Positions 1 through 7,029 are shown, counted from the first letter of the stretch. The stretch is 14,139 bases of DNA from AC-52 sp044870295 (GCA_044870295.1 JBIOYQ010000158.1:1-14139), one strand, 5' to 3'. The notes: a model not told the origin generated them from the letters alone. A program made the numbers and translations.

Positions 1-2
1 CC

Positions 3-602
3 TTCGCCTTCGCCCTGGCCGGGGCGGCGTGCCTGCTCGGCTCGATCCGGATCACCGGCCCGACCATCCTGCTGATCTCGTTCACGCTCGGTCTCACCTA
101 CCCATGGCGAAAGGTCCCGGCCGACACCCTGGTCCAGCACTTCATCCCGGACCGCTATCGGGGGCGGGTGTTCGCCCTGTACGACATGGCATTTGCCTTG
201 CCGCGAGTGATCGCCGCCGCCCTGGCCGTCGTCCTCATCCCGCACCTGTCCACGCGCGGGTTCGTGGTGATGGTCGGGCTCGCGTACCTGGCGTGGTCCC
301 CAGTGCCTCCCTTCTGGGTTCGCCGCCCGCGGTGGGTGGATGTTCGCTTCCGTGCCGGCGGCAAGGCCGACGAGGTCCCCCGCGAGGTGGTCGTCGCCGG
401 TGAGACCGAACCGGTCGAGATGGTCGGGTCCTGGTATGAGGAGATCGTCGGGACCGGTGGCGGAGCACCGATACGGCAGCGACGGCTTCGGCTTCGCACC
501 GCCGACGGGTCCCTCCTCGATGTGGTTCAGCCCGACGGCCGCTCCAGGTGGCTGGTCGAGGACGACGCTCGCAGGGGACCCAGCCGAGCGATCGGCCAGT
601 AG
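3..602 (+). CDS. MFS transporter, C-terminal part (5' end outside window)
   Basis: This is an open frame running in from the left edge with no start in the window; the first whole codon is at 3. It shows the last transmembrane segments of a major facilitator superfamily permease. The cytoplasmic-loop pattern IPDRYRGRVFALYDMAF (about residues 48-64 of the visible part) is typical of MFS exporters, and hydrophobic helices lie on either side. After the last helix there is a hydrophilic tail of about 85 residues, rich in charge and probably beta-forming, ending in the stop at 600-602. Most MFS proteins end soon after the last helix, so the tail is an extra domain whose role I cannot name. The substrate cannot be read from this fragment. 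Its last 76 bp overlap the 3' end of convergent sodX. Confidence 0.8.
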   Translation, partial: FAFALAGAACLLGSIRITGPTILLISFTLGLTYPWRKVPADTLVQHFIPDRYRGRVFALYDMAFALPRVIAAALAVVLIPHLSTRGFVVMVGLAYLAWSPVPPFWVRRPRWVDVRFRAGGKADEVPREVVVAGETEPVEMVGSWYEEIVGTGGGAPIRQRRLRLRTADGSLLDVVQPDGRSRWLVEDDARRGPSRAIGQ

Positions 603-994
603 CGGAACCGGGCCACGCCGCGGATCGCCCCGCGGGCGAAAGGGCCCATCGTCCGGCTGTCGGTGCTGGAGGACCGATGGTCGCCGACGAGCCAGAACTC
701 GTCGGGGCCGAGCGTGACGCCGTCGACGGCGTCTCCGGGCACGCCGGCCAGGCGCTTCACCATCTCGTAGCCCGGCCGCTCCGGATGCTCCAACACGAGC
801 AACGCGCCACGACGGATCGGGCCGTACCGGGTCGCCACCAGGAAGTCCCCGTCCTCCAACGTCGGGGACATGCTCACGCCCTCCACCGCGATGCGGAACG
901 GCCGCCGCAGGATCAGCCACGCCAGCGCTCCAGCCATGAGCAGGGCGGAAATCGGGTATCGGAGAGCGTGATAGCGTTCGAATCGCACGAGCAA
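527..994 (-). CDS. sodX: nickel-type superoxide dismutase maturation protease (S26 signal peptidase family)
   Basis: This small S26 serine protease of the signal-peptidase-I fold is expected to remove the N-terminal leader of Ni-SOD so that the mature protein begins with the nickel-binding His. One hydrophobic segment (about residues 15-29) is followed by the catalytic serine box GVSMSPTLEDGD (Ser41), the lysine box MVKRLAGVPGD (Lys80) and the conserved VGDHRSSSTDSR (about 103-114). The assignment to SodX rather than a general signal peptidase rests on its small size and on sodN lying immediately next to it, divergent. The start is uncertain: TTG at 994 is only 23 nt from the sodN ATG, and GTG at 988 is an alternative. 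ATG at 937 would lose much of the membrane segment. The last roughly 25 residues lie antisense to the MFS gene end and are beyond the S26 fold. Confidence 0.88.
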   Translation of the reverse strand: MLVRFERYHALRYPISALLMAGALAWLILRRPFRIAVEGVSMSPTLEDGDFLVATRYGPIRRGALLVLEHPERPGYEMVKRLAGVPGDAVDGVTLGPDEFWLVGDHRSSSTDSRTMGPFARGAIRGVARFRYWPIARLGPLRASSSTSHLERPSG

Positions 995-1006
995 TCCAAT
1001 CAGTGG

Positions 1007-1013
1007 AAGGAGG
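1007..1013 (+). promoter_or_regulatory. strong Shine-Dalgarno of sodN
   Basis: AAGGAGG lies 4 nt before the ATG at 1018. It decides the start of sodN against the in-frame GTG at 1003, which would lie upstream of this site. Confidence 0.75.
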
Positions 1014-1017
1014 CACG

Positions 1018-1446
1018 ATGGTAACCAAGCTGATCGCTAACCTGCTCCGCCCGGCACGAGTGGCTCACGCTCACTGCGACCTGCCGTGCGGGGTCTACGA
1101 CCCGGCCCAAGCGAGGATCGAAGCCGAGTCCGTGCAGAAGATCCAGGAGAAGTACAACGACGCCGAGAAGCAGAAGAAGCCGACCGAGACGGTCGAGGAC
1201 TTCAAGTCGCGTTGCCTGGTGATCAAGGAGGAGCGCGCCGATCTGGTGAAGCACCACCTGTGGGTGCTGTGGACCGACTACTTCAAGCCCGAGCACCTGC
1301 AGACGTACCCGAACCTCCACGAGCTCTTTTGGAACGCCACCAAGGAGGCCGGGAACGCGAAGAAGTCGACCGACGCCAGCCAGGGCCAGAAGCTGCTCGA
1401 CATGATCGGCGAGATCGACAAGATCTTCTGGGACACGAAGAAGTAG
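1018..1446 (+). CDS. sodN: nickel-containing superoxide dismutase
   Basis: Ni-SOD disproportionates superoxide to O2 and H2O2; the family forms cytoplasmic homohexamers. The nickel hook HCDLPCGVYDP is unmistakable. It starts at His19, with Cys20, Cys24 and Tyr27 corresponding to mature His1, Cys2, Cys6 and Tyr9. The first 18 residues are the leader to be removed, presumably by the adjacent SodX, after VAHA. The rest follows the actinobacterial family (VIKEERADL, LWTDYFKPEHL, and IDKIFWDTKK at the end). The protein is 142 aa, giving a predicted 124-aa mature form, slightly longer than the roughly 117 aa of Streptomyces because of a Lys/Glu-rich insert around residues 47-61. There is a third Cys at 66 where Streptomyces has Ala/Thr. 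The ATG at 1018 is chosen for its strong RBS. The gene ends 1 nt before the convergent pcnA stop, with no visible terminator. Confidence 0.96.
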   Translation: MVTKLIANLLRPARVAHAHCDLPCGVYDPAQARIEAESVQKIQEKYNDAEKQKKPTETVEDFKSRCLVIKEERADLVKHHLWVLWTDYFKPEHLQTYPNLHELFWNATKEAGNAKKSTDASQGQKLLDMIGEIDKIFWDTKK

Positions 1447-1447
1447 C

Positions 1448-2854
1448 TCAGGCTTCCTCGTTGCGCTTGCGCCACCACTCGTCGAGGAGTCGGTAGGCCT
1501 CCTCCTCGCTGATCGGGCCGCGGTCCAGGCGCTGCTCAGTCAGGTAGTCGAGAGCTTCGCCGACGACCGGGCCGGGCGGGATGCCCAGGTGCTGCATCAC
1601 CTGATTCCCGTCGAGGGGCGGCCGGAGTTGCTCCAGGTTCTCCTGCTCCGACAACCGGGCGATCCGCAGTTCGAGGTCATCCTGTAGGGCTGCCAGGGCC
1701 TTCGCCTTCTCCCGGTTGCGCGTGGTGCAGTCGGCCCGAACGAGCTGATTCAACGGGTCCAGGAGCGGACCCGCCTCCCGGACGTAACGGCGAACAGCCG
1801 AATCGCTCCACCCCAGCCGGTAGCTGTGGAACCGCAAGTGCATCTCGACCAGCTTCTCGACCTCGGCCACGACCTCGTTCGGATAACGAAGCGCCCGCAG
1901 TCGTGCCTCGGCCATCCGGGCCCCGACAACCTCGTGGTGATGGAACTGCACGCCGTCCGACGTGATCTGACGGGTGGCCGGCTTCCCGATGTCATGCAGC
2001 AGGGCTGCGAGCCGCAGGACCAGATCGGGCTCCACGTTCTCGACCACCACGAAGGTGTGCCGGAGGACGTCCTTGTGCCGGTGCACCGGATCCTGCTGCA
2101 GCCGAAGTGCCGGCAGCTCGGGGAGGAATCGGTCGGCCAGCCCGGTGGCCACCAGCAGCTCGAGGCCCAGCGACGGGCGCGGCGCGAGCAGCAGGCGAGA
2201 CAGCTCGTCACGGATCCGTTCCGCCGAGACGATCTCGAGGCGGTCCGACATGCCGCGCATCGCCTCCACCACTCGTGGGGTGGGCGTCAGCTCCAGTGAG
2301 GACGTGAACCGCGCCGCCCTGAGCATGCGCAAGGGGTCGTCACCGAACGACACCTCCGGATCCAGCGGCGTGTCGATGCGCCTGGCGGCCAGGTCCCTCA
2401 CCCCGCCGTGGGGATCGACGAACTCTCCCTCGGGCAACCGCACGGCCATCGCGTTGACCGTGAAGTCGCGCCGGGCCAAGTCCTCCTCGATGCGATCCCC
2501 GAACGTGACGTGGGGATGGCGATCATCGGTCGTGTAGATCTCCTTCCGGAACGTGGTGATCTCGAGGTCGACTCCCGCCTTCTTCGCGCCCACGGTGCCG
2601 AACCGGATGCCCTGCAGATACTTGGCCTCGGCCCACCCCTGCAGGATCCGTAAGGTCACCTCAGGCTTGGCGTCGGTCGCGAAGTCGAACTCTCCGCGGG
2701 AGGGGTGCCCCATCACCAGCTCGCGAACGGCCCCGCCCACCAGGAAGAGCTGGTAGCCGGCCGTGCGGAACCGCTCACCCAGCTCGACGGCGAGCGGAGG
2801 CACGTCCAGACGCGCGGCGCCGGCGGGAGGCTGCTGGGATCCGGCAGGGGTCAT
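1448..2854 (-). CDS. pcnA: CCA tRNA nucleotidyltransferase / poly(A) polymerase family protein
   Basis: This is a class II nucleotidyltransferase that adds CCA to tRNA 3' ends (or A-tails), with a C-terminal HD domain. From the chosen ATG it is 468 aa, like M. tuberculosis PcnA. The head domain has LVGGAVRE (38-45) and the metal-binding motif EFD (55-57), then RRDFTVNAMAV and the fingerprint GDDPLRMLRAARF. The HD domain has LLHDIGKPATR (His287-Asp288) and FHHHEVVGARM. The open frame continues far upstream, but that part is antisense to other genes. ATG at 2854 is preferred because a TATGCT box covers the alternative ATG at 2869. Divergence from the NUDIX side matches Rv3907c/Rv3908. An oddity is that the first carboxylate of the usual DxD is Glu, and GG-x-VRD is GGAVRE. 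These are conservative changes and the protein is probably active. Confidence 0.93.
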   Translation of the reverse strand: MTPAGSQQPPAGAARLDVPPLAVELGERFRTAGYQLFLVGGAVRELVMGHPSRGEFDFATDAKPEVTLRILQGWAEAKYLQGIRFGTVGAKKAGVDLEITTFRKEIYTTDDRHPHVTFGDRIEEDLARRDFTVNAMAVRLPEGEFVDPHGGVRDLAARRIDTPLDPEVSFGDDPLRMLRAARFTSSLELTPTPRVVEAMRGMSDRLEIVSAERIRDELSRLLLAPRPSLGLELLVATGLADRFLPELPALRLQQDPVHRHKDVLRHTFVVVENVEPDLVLRLAALLHDIGKPATRQITSDGVQFHHHEVVGARMAEARLRALRYPNEVVAEVEKLVEMHLRFHSYRLGWSDSAVRRYVREAGPLLDPLNQLVRADCTTRNREKAKALAALQDDLELRIARLSEQENLEQLRPPLDGNQVMQHLGIPPGPVVGEALDYLTEQRLDRGPISEEEAYRLLDEWWRKRNEEA

Positions 2855-2864
2855 GGAGATTCCG

Positions 2865-2870
2865 AGCATA
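2865..2870 (-). promoter_or_regulatory. possible -10 box of pcnA
   Basis: On the minus strand TATGCT (TANNNT type) lies 10 nt before the ATG at 2854, with no clear ribosome binding site. If it is used, the mRNA has almost no leader. No convincing -35 is visible. Confidence 0.3.
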
Positions 2871-2900
2871 CCGTCGCCGGCAGCATGCTTGGTTCGATCG

Positions 2901-2926
2901 GGAACAATCGCTCGCCCTGATTCGTG
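2901..2926 (+). promoter_or_regulatory. candidate ECF-sigma promoter for the KGG gene
   Basis: GGAAC (2901-2905), a 17-nt spacer and CGTG (2923-2926) match the general ECF pattern (-35 GGAAC, -10 CGT). It lies in the 156-bp divergent gap between pcnA and the KGG stress gene and would give a leader of roughly 80 nt. Whether the SigM-like factor in this window reads it is only inference. Confidence 0.35.
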
Positions 2927-2991
2927 CATGGCCGTTTGTGCGGAGCAGCGCCAGGGTAGCAACCAAGGCAGCCCCGATTTGAACCACGACA

Positions 2992-3002
2992 GGGGAGGGA
3001 GG
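2992..3002 (+). promoter_or_regulatory. strong Shine-Dalgarno of the KGG gene
   Basis: GGGGAGGGAGG ends 8 nt before the ATG at 3011. It supports that start and suggests high expression. Confidence 0.6.
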
Positions 3003-3010
3003 TTTGCCAG

Positions 3011-3214
3011 ATGCCCCAGTCGTCGAGCCCGTCCCCCAAGATGTCCCGAGCAGAAGCCGGCCGCAAGGGTGGCATGACCACCAAGCAGCGCCACGGCCAG
3101 GAGTTCTTCGGGCGCATCGGCCGCATCGGCGGCAAGAAGGGTGGGGACACGACCAAGAAGCGGTACGGCGTTGAGTTCTACCAGCGCATCGGCCGCAAGG
3201 GCGGATCCAAGTAA
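3011..3214 (+). CDS. small KGG-repeat stress protein
   Basis: This is a 67-aa, very basic, glycine-rich protein. It carries the KGG motif of the stress-induced family that includes E. coli YciG and Bacillus GsiB: AGRKGG near residues 16-21, GGKKGG near 40-45 and GRKGG at the end. The middle holds two near-copies of the unit TTK-x-R-H/Y-G-x-E-F-F/Y-x-R-IGR-x-GG, so it arose by internal duplication. The family is hydrophilic, probably disordered, and linked to general, osmotic or acid stress; the molecular role is not established. It stands alone between divergent pcnA and the YbaK gene, with a strong RBS and a possible ECF promoter upstream. It is absent from the equivalent mycobacterial cluster as I know it. 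Confidence 0.82.
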   Translation: MPQSSSPSPKMSRAEAGRKGGMTTKQRHGQEFFGRIGRIGGKKGGDTTKKRYGVEFYQRIGRKGGSK

Positions 3215-3256
3215 CTGACGCCGCCGGCCCGCCCGTCTGCTTCGGCTGCCCTTTGC

Positions 3257-3262
3257 CATACT
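3257..3262 (+). promoter_or_regulatory. -10-like box, leaderless start of the YbaK-type gene
   Basis: CATACT ends 7 nt before the GTG at 3270, and no Shine-Dalgarno lies between. The spacing is that of a leaderless mRNA starting at the GTG. Confidence 0.4.
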
Positions 3263-3269
3263 TCGTGAC

Positions 3270-3755
3270 GTGCGGGGCAGTGTCGATGTCCACAACTTCC
3301 TCCTCGAACGGGACGTTCCCCACGAGGTCCTCCCGGTTCCCAGCCGGACCCGGTCGGCCGAACGCCTGGCGGCCCTGCTGGAGCTCCCCCTGCACGAGGT
3401 GGGAAAGGTCGTCGTCTTCGAAGGCACGGGCGGCGGGGTCGCGGCGGTCGTCCCGGCGGGACGCTCGGCCGACACCCAGCTCGTGCGGAAGGCAGCCGAC
3501 CGGCCTGACCTCGAGCTCATGCCCGACGATCGGGCCGCCGAGCTGACCGGATTCCTCCCCGAGTCCATGCCCCCGGTCGGGCTCCCGACCGAGTTCTCCG
3601 TGATCCTCGACCGAGCCCTCGCTCGCGACCGTGTCCTGTATTTCACGGGTGGCGAGGCCCGGGCCGTGCTCAAGATCCGTGGCCGGGATCTCGCCCGCGC
3701 CACCCACGCCAGAGTCGCCAGCATCGCCGGGCCCGCCGACGCCGTGGAGTCGTGA
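3270..3755 (+). CDS. YbaK/EbsC-type aminoacyl-tRNA deacylase
   Basis: This 161-aa protein covers the YbaK/ProX editing domain. The family hydrolyses mischarged tRNAs, such as Cys-tRNA(Pro), in trans to ProRS. Signs are the N-terminal HNFLLERDVPHEV segment, Lys46 in VGKVVVFEG (the position of the functionally important Lys of YbaK), and the C-terminal block VGLPTEFSVILDRALARD followed by VLYFTGGEARAVLKI. The substrate tRNA cannot be deduced. The GTG start is supported by the -10-like box 7 nt upstream. Its TGA overlaps the next GTG by 4 nt (3752-3755), so it is translationally coupled to the NUDIX gene and begins a three-gene unit. It is probably cytoplasmic. Confidence 0.87.
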   Translation: MRGSVDVHNFLLERDVPHEVLPVPSRTRSAERLAALLELPLHEVGKVVVFEGTGGGVAAVVPAGRSADTQLVRKAADRPDLELMPDDRAAELTGFLPESMPPVGLPTEFSVILDRALARDRVLYFTGGEARAVLKIRGRDLARATHARVASIAGPADAVES

Positions 3756-4186
3756 AGACCCGCTCGGAGTTCTCCGCGGGTGGCGTGGTGACCCGCACCA
3801 CCGAGGAGGGCGTGGAGGTGGCGCTGGCGGCCCGGCGCACGCGGAAGGGCGACCTGGCGTGGGGGTTGCCCAAGGGTCTGGTCGAACCCGGCGAGGATCC
3901 GGAGGAAGCTGCCCTCAGGGAGGTTCGGGAGGAGACCGGCCTGGAGGCCAGGATCCTGACCTCGCTCGGGGAGATCTCCTACTGGTACGTCTGGGACCAG
4001 GAGCGCGTCCGCAAGCGGGTGGCCTTCTTCCTGATGGAAGCGACCGGCGGCGACGTCTCCCAGCACGACCACGAGATGGAGGAGGTCCGGTGGTATCCCC
4101 TCGCCATCGCCCCTCGGCAGGCGGCATACCCCACCGAGCGCCGGGTCCTTCGGGGCGCCATCGAGGCCCTGAGGGAGACGGAGTAG
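3752..4186 (+). CDS. NUDIX hydrolase (MutT/Rv3908-like)
   Basis: This 144-aa protein has a perfect Nudix box, Gly42-x5-Glu48-x7-Arg56-Glu57-x2-Glu60-Glu61-x-Gly63, which binds the Mg2+ needed to hydrolyse a nucleoside diphosphate linked to another group. GLPKG just before the box and the N-terminal SAGGVV strand are typical. By position (next to divergent pcnA and ahead of the DUF6049/murJ genes) it corresponds to M. tuberculosis Rv3908 (mutT4), but the substrate cannot be told from sequence; a sanitising or diadenosine-polyphosphate-type activity is possible. The GTG start overlaps the upstream TGA in GTGA, and the TauE gene follows after 4 nt. Confidence 0.93.
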   Translation: MKTRSEFSAGGVVTRTTEEGVEVALAARRTRKGDLAWGLPKGLVEPGEDPEEAALREVREETGLEARILTSLGEISYWYVWDQERVRKRVAFFLMEATGGDVSQHDHEMEEVRWYPLAIAPRQAAYPTERRVLRGAIEALRETE

Positions 4187-4190
4187 CCGA

Positions 4191-4961
4191 ATGCTCGCCC
4201 GCGCCCTGCTCGGCATCCTGTCAGGGCTCGTGGCTGGGGCCATGTCCGGCGCCTTCGGGGTTGGCGGGGCCATCCTCACGACACCCGCGGTCGAGGTCCT
4301 GCTCGGGGCGCCGCCGATCATCGCCGTCGGGACCCCGCTCCCCGCGATCATCCCCACCACGCTGTCGGGCATGGTCGCCTACCGCCGGGCAGGCCAGATC
4401 GAAACCCGAGCGGTCAGGTGGGCAGCTCCGGTCGGAGCGCTGGGCGCCACGGTCGGCGCCCTCCTCACCAAGGTGGTGAACGCCCGGATCCTGCTGCTGG
4501 CCACGGCGATCCTGATCGGGTGGCAGGCGGTGCGCGTCGGATGGGGGACCCGTGTGCAGGAGGACCCGGCCCGGCCGGTGCGGCCCTCCGGCCTGGCGTT
4601 CGCCCTCATGGGTCTGGCGGCAGGATTCGCGTCGGGCCTGCTCGGGGTGGGCGGCGGGATCGTGATGGTGCCGGTCATGAGCGGGCTGTTGGGCATGCCG
4701 CTGAAGCGGGCGCTGGGGACGTCCCTGGTGATCATCGCGTTCATGGTGATCCCGGGCACGGCCGTGCACGCCGCGCTCGGCCACATCGACTGGGCGATCT
4801 GCCTGTGGCTCTCCATCGGCGTGGTGCCCGGCGCCGCCATCGGCTCTCGGTGGGCCGTCAAGGCCCGCGAGCGCACGCTGCGCGTGGTGGTGGCAACGTT
4901 CCTGCTGGTCGTGTCCCTTGCCTACGGCGCGTTCGAGCTGTACGACCTGATCGTCCACTAG
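4191..4961 (+). CDS. TauE/SafE family permease
   Basis: This 256-aa integral membrane protein has about eight hydrophobic segments in two homologous halves. Each half opens with the family signature: SGAFGVGGAILTTP near residue 19 and SGLLGVGGGIVMVP near residue 148. TauE/SafE proteins export sulfite, sulfoacetate or related organic anions, but the family is broad and no sulfur genes lie nearby, so the substrate is unknown. The ATG follows the NUDIX stop by 4 nt, which implies co-transcription with the YbaK and NUDIX genes. It is not part of the conserved mycobacterial cluster and looks like an insertion between the NUDIX and DUF6049 genes. Confidence 0.9.
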   Translation: MLARALLGILSGLVAGAMSGAFGVGGAILTTPAVEVLLGAPPIIAVGTPLPAIIPTTLSGMVAYRRAGQIETRAVRWAAPVGALGATVGALLTKVVNARILLLATAILIGWQAVRVGWGTRVQEDPARPVRPSGLAFALMGLAAGFASGLLGVGGGIVMVPVMSGLLGMPLKRALGTSLVIIAFMVIPGTAVHAALGHIDWAICLWLSIGVVPGAAIGSRWAVKARERTLRVVVATFLLVVSLAYGAFELYDLIVH

Positions 4962-4979
4962 CGAGGGACCCACCCTCAC

Positions 4980-4985
4980 TACAAT
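4980..4985 (+). promoter_or_regulatory. -10-like box before the DUF6049-type gene
   Basis: TACAAT lies 13 nt before the ATG at 4999 and contains an earlier ATG (4984) that would be unusable from this promoter. Just upstream is a perfect 5-bp inverted repeat, GAGGG (4963-4967) / CCCTC (4973-4977) with a 5-nt loop, right after the TauE stop. It has no T-run, so it is not a convincing terminator. Confidence 0.4.
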
Positions 4986-4998
4986 GGCGCGGAGTTCC

Positions 4999-7029
4999 AT
5001 GCGACGCCTTTCCACCGTTCTCCTGGCGACCTTCCTCGGGATCGCGCTCGCCCCCTCGTCCCCGGCAAGTACGGCATCGACGGGGCGGCGGGGCTCCGCC
5101 GCGCTGGCCCAGGCCGAGGCGGCCGTCTCGCTTCGCCTCGTCTCGGAATCGTCCTGGACCGGCGTCAACCGGCCCCTCCAGATCACGGTTCAAGCGTCCA
5201 ACGCAACGACGGCCCCGATCGGCGAGCTCTCGGTGGAGCTGTCCATCGAGACGCCCGCCATCTCCCGTTCCGCCTACGAGATCTCCCTGACGACCGACAC
5301 GCAGCTCTTGGTCGCCTACCCGTTTCCGCAGACCGGGACCCTCGATCCCGGAGCGAGCCGGACCTTCACCATCGAGCAACCCGTGGAACTGTTGGCTTCG
5401 CGAGGGGTGAGCGCCCTGTATCCGCTCAAGGTGGAGCTGCGATCGCAGGACGTCACGGTGGCCACTCTGCGGTCGCCCATGGTGTTCCTCATCGAGCGGC
5501 CGGAGGTGCCGCTCAACCTGGCCTGGACGTGGGTCCTGTCCGAGCCGCTCCAGTACGGGCCGGACGGTACGTTCCTGCCCGGAACGATCGAGGCGGACAT
5601 CGCCAAAGGCGGCCGGCTGCGGACCATGGTCGACGCCCTCAGGCTCCTGGGTTCGGAGCAGGTCGACGTGGTCGTCTCGTCGGTGCTGATCGACCAGCTC
5701 CAGCGGATGGCGGCCGGGTACCGGATCCAGGTCCCTGGCGGCGCTGTTCGAGAGGTGGCTCCGGGAACGGGCGGCGCCGCGGACGCGACGGCCATGCTGC
5801 GCATCCTGAGGCGGGTCGCCTCGAGCGACCGGACGGAGCTCCTGGCCACGCCGTTCGGCGACCCCAGCCTGCCCGCGCTCTTCCGAGCCGGGCTGGCAGC
5901 CGAAGTGGAGCCGCTGTCCGATCGTGGGGCTGCGATCGTCGAGGAGGCCCTGGGCCGGCAGCCGACGACAGATGTCGTGCGTCCGTATCGCTCGCAGCTG
6001 GACGCGGCCACGCTGCCGCGGCTGGACGCCGCCGGCGCGCGGACGGTCCTGCTCAACCCCGGATTCGTCCCGGCGCCGAAGTTCGATTCACCGGTCGTCC
6101 TGCGGCTCACTTCGGGGACGAGCTCGGTGGCGGGAATCCTCCCCAACCCCGAGCTCACCGCGCTGGTCGCTTCCTACCGGGACGACCCGGTGCTGGCCGC
6201 CCACGTCGGCCTCGGTGAGCTCGCCGCGATCTGGTTGGAGCTGCCCGGCACGCCGGCCAGAGGAGCCAGCGTGCTGTTCAGCGAGGACCCGGCCATGCCA
6301 TCTGCGTTCTTCCGTCCTTTCGCCGATCTGGTTCGCCACTCATCGTGGCTGCAGCCCATCACGGCGACGGGATTCGTCTCGATCATCCCGGCCGCGGGGT
6401 CACGGGAGATCCCACCCCGTACGTATCCGGGCTTCCCCTTCACCTATGTCCGCGAGCTGATCCACGCGCAGGCGTCCCTGGGTCGGTTCCGCCAGACCAC
6501 GGACGGGGCGACCGCGGTGGAGGGTCGCCTCAGCGACAACCTCGAGCTGGCTACCTCGAGCTCGTTCGTCACGGATCCGACCCACGGTCTGGCCTTCATC
6601 GACACCGTCGGCACGACGATCCGCCAGACCTACGACGAGATCCACCTGGATACCTCTCCCGTGACGCTGGCCTCGAAGGCCGGGCTGCTGCCGCTGGTGG
6701 TGACGAACGACTCCGACCAGACCCTTCACGTGGTCCTTCGTCTGGTCACCGATCGGCGCCTCCAGTTCACCGGGGGACCGGCCAAGCCGGTGGTCCTCGC
6801 CCCGGGCACGCGCACCATCACGGTCTCCGTTCGGGCCCAGGCGACGGGGCGCATACCGGTGAAGGTCCAGGTCCTCTCCTCGGGCAACGCGCCGGACCTG
6901 GTCACCGAGCGGACCATGGTGGTCCGATCCACGGCGTACAACCGCGTCGCCCTCATCGTCACGATCGGGGCGGCCGCGTTCCTGTTGGGCTGGTGGGGAA
7001 GGAGGTTCCTGCCGCGCCGGAGGAGCTGA
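4999..7029 (+). CDS. DUF6049-like secreted, membrane-anchored protein (Rv3909-like)
   Basis: This is a 676-aa protein of unknown function. An N-terminal signal peptide (positive MRR, then a hydrophobic core to about residue 20) targets it outside. A beta-rich Ig/CARDB-like region follows (about 40-165), then a central alpha/beta region (about 170-520) resembling polysaccharide deacetylase or GH57-like folds in pattern, and a second Ig-like beta domain (about 545-640). It ends with one TM helix (about 650-668) and a basic WGRRFLPRRRS tail facing the cytoplasm. The position between the NUDIX gene and murJ is that of M. tuberculosis Rv3909 and its DUF6049 family, so a role in envelope or peptidoglycan assembly with MurJ is likely but unproven. 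ATG at 4999 is chosen over 4984 because of GGAG at 4991-4994 and the signal peptide. Its 3' end overlaps murJ. Confidence 0.82.
   Translation: MRRLSTVLLATFLGIALAPSSPASTASTGRRGSAALAQAEAAVSLRLVSESSWTGVNRPLQITVQASNATTAPIGELSVELSIETPAISRSAYEISLTTDTQLLVAYPFPQTGTLDPGASRTFTIEQPVELLASRGVSALYPLKVELRSQDVTVATLRSPMVFLIERPEVPLNLAWTWVLSEPLQYGPDGTFLPGTIEADIAKGGRLRTMVDALRLLGSEQVDVVVSSVLIDQLQRMAAGYRIQVPGGAVREVAPGTGGAADATAMLRILRRVASSDRTELLATPFGDPSLPALFRAGLAAEVEPLSDRGAAIVEEALGRQPTTDVVRPYRSQLDAATLPRLDAAGARTVLLNPGFVPAPKFDSPVVLRLTSGTSSVAGILPNPELTALVASYRDDPVLAAHVGLGELAAIWLELPGTPARGASVLFSEDPAMPSAFFRPFADLVRHSSWLQPITATGFVSIIPAAGSREIPPRTYPGFPFTYVRELIHAQASLGRFRQTTDGATAVEGRLSDNLELATSSSFVTDPTHGLAFIDTVGTTIRQTYDEIHLDTSPVTLASKAGLLPLVVTNDSDQTLHVVLRLVTDRRLQFTGGPAKPVVLAPGTRTITVSVRAQATGRIPVKVQVLSSGNAPDLVTERTMVVRSTAYNRVALIVTIGAAAFLLGWWGRRFLPRRRS

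Noticed and set aside
2855..4372. The minus-strand frame of pcnA continues open for another 500 codons upstream
   Set aside because: It is antisense to the KGG, YbaK, NUDIX and TauE genes, which have clear families, and its translation is low-complexity Arg/Ser/Gly-rich. The family starts near 2854.
4963..4977. Inverted repeat GAGGG/CCCTC after the TauE gene as a terminator
   Set aside because: The stem is only 5 bp and no T-run follows, so I do not call it a terminator.
6345..6992. N-terminal extension of the murJ frame to 780 aa
   Set aside because: It lies within the coding region of the DUF6049 gene, is Gly/Arg/His/Pro-rich, and MurJ proteins begin just before the NSAVMS segment.
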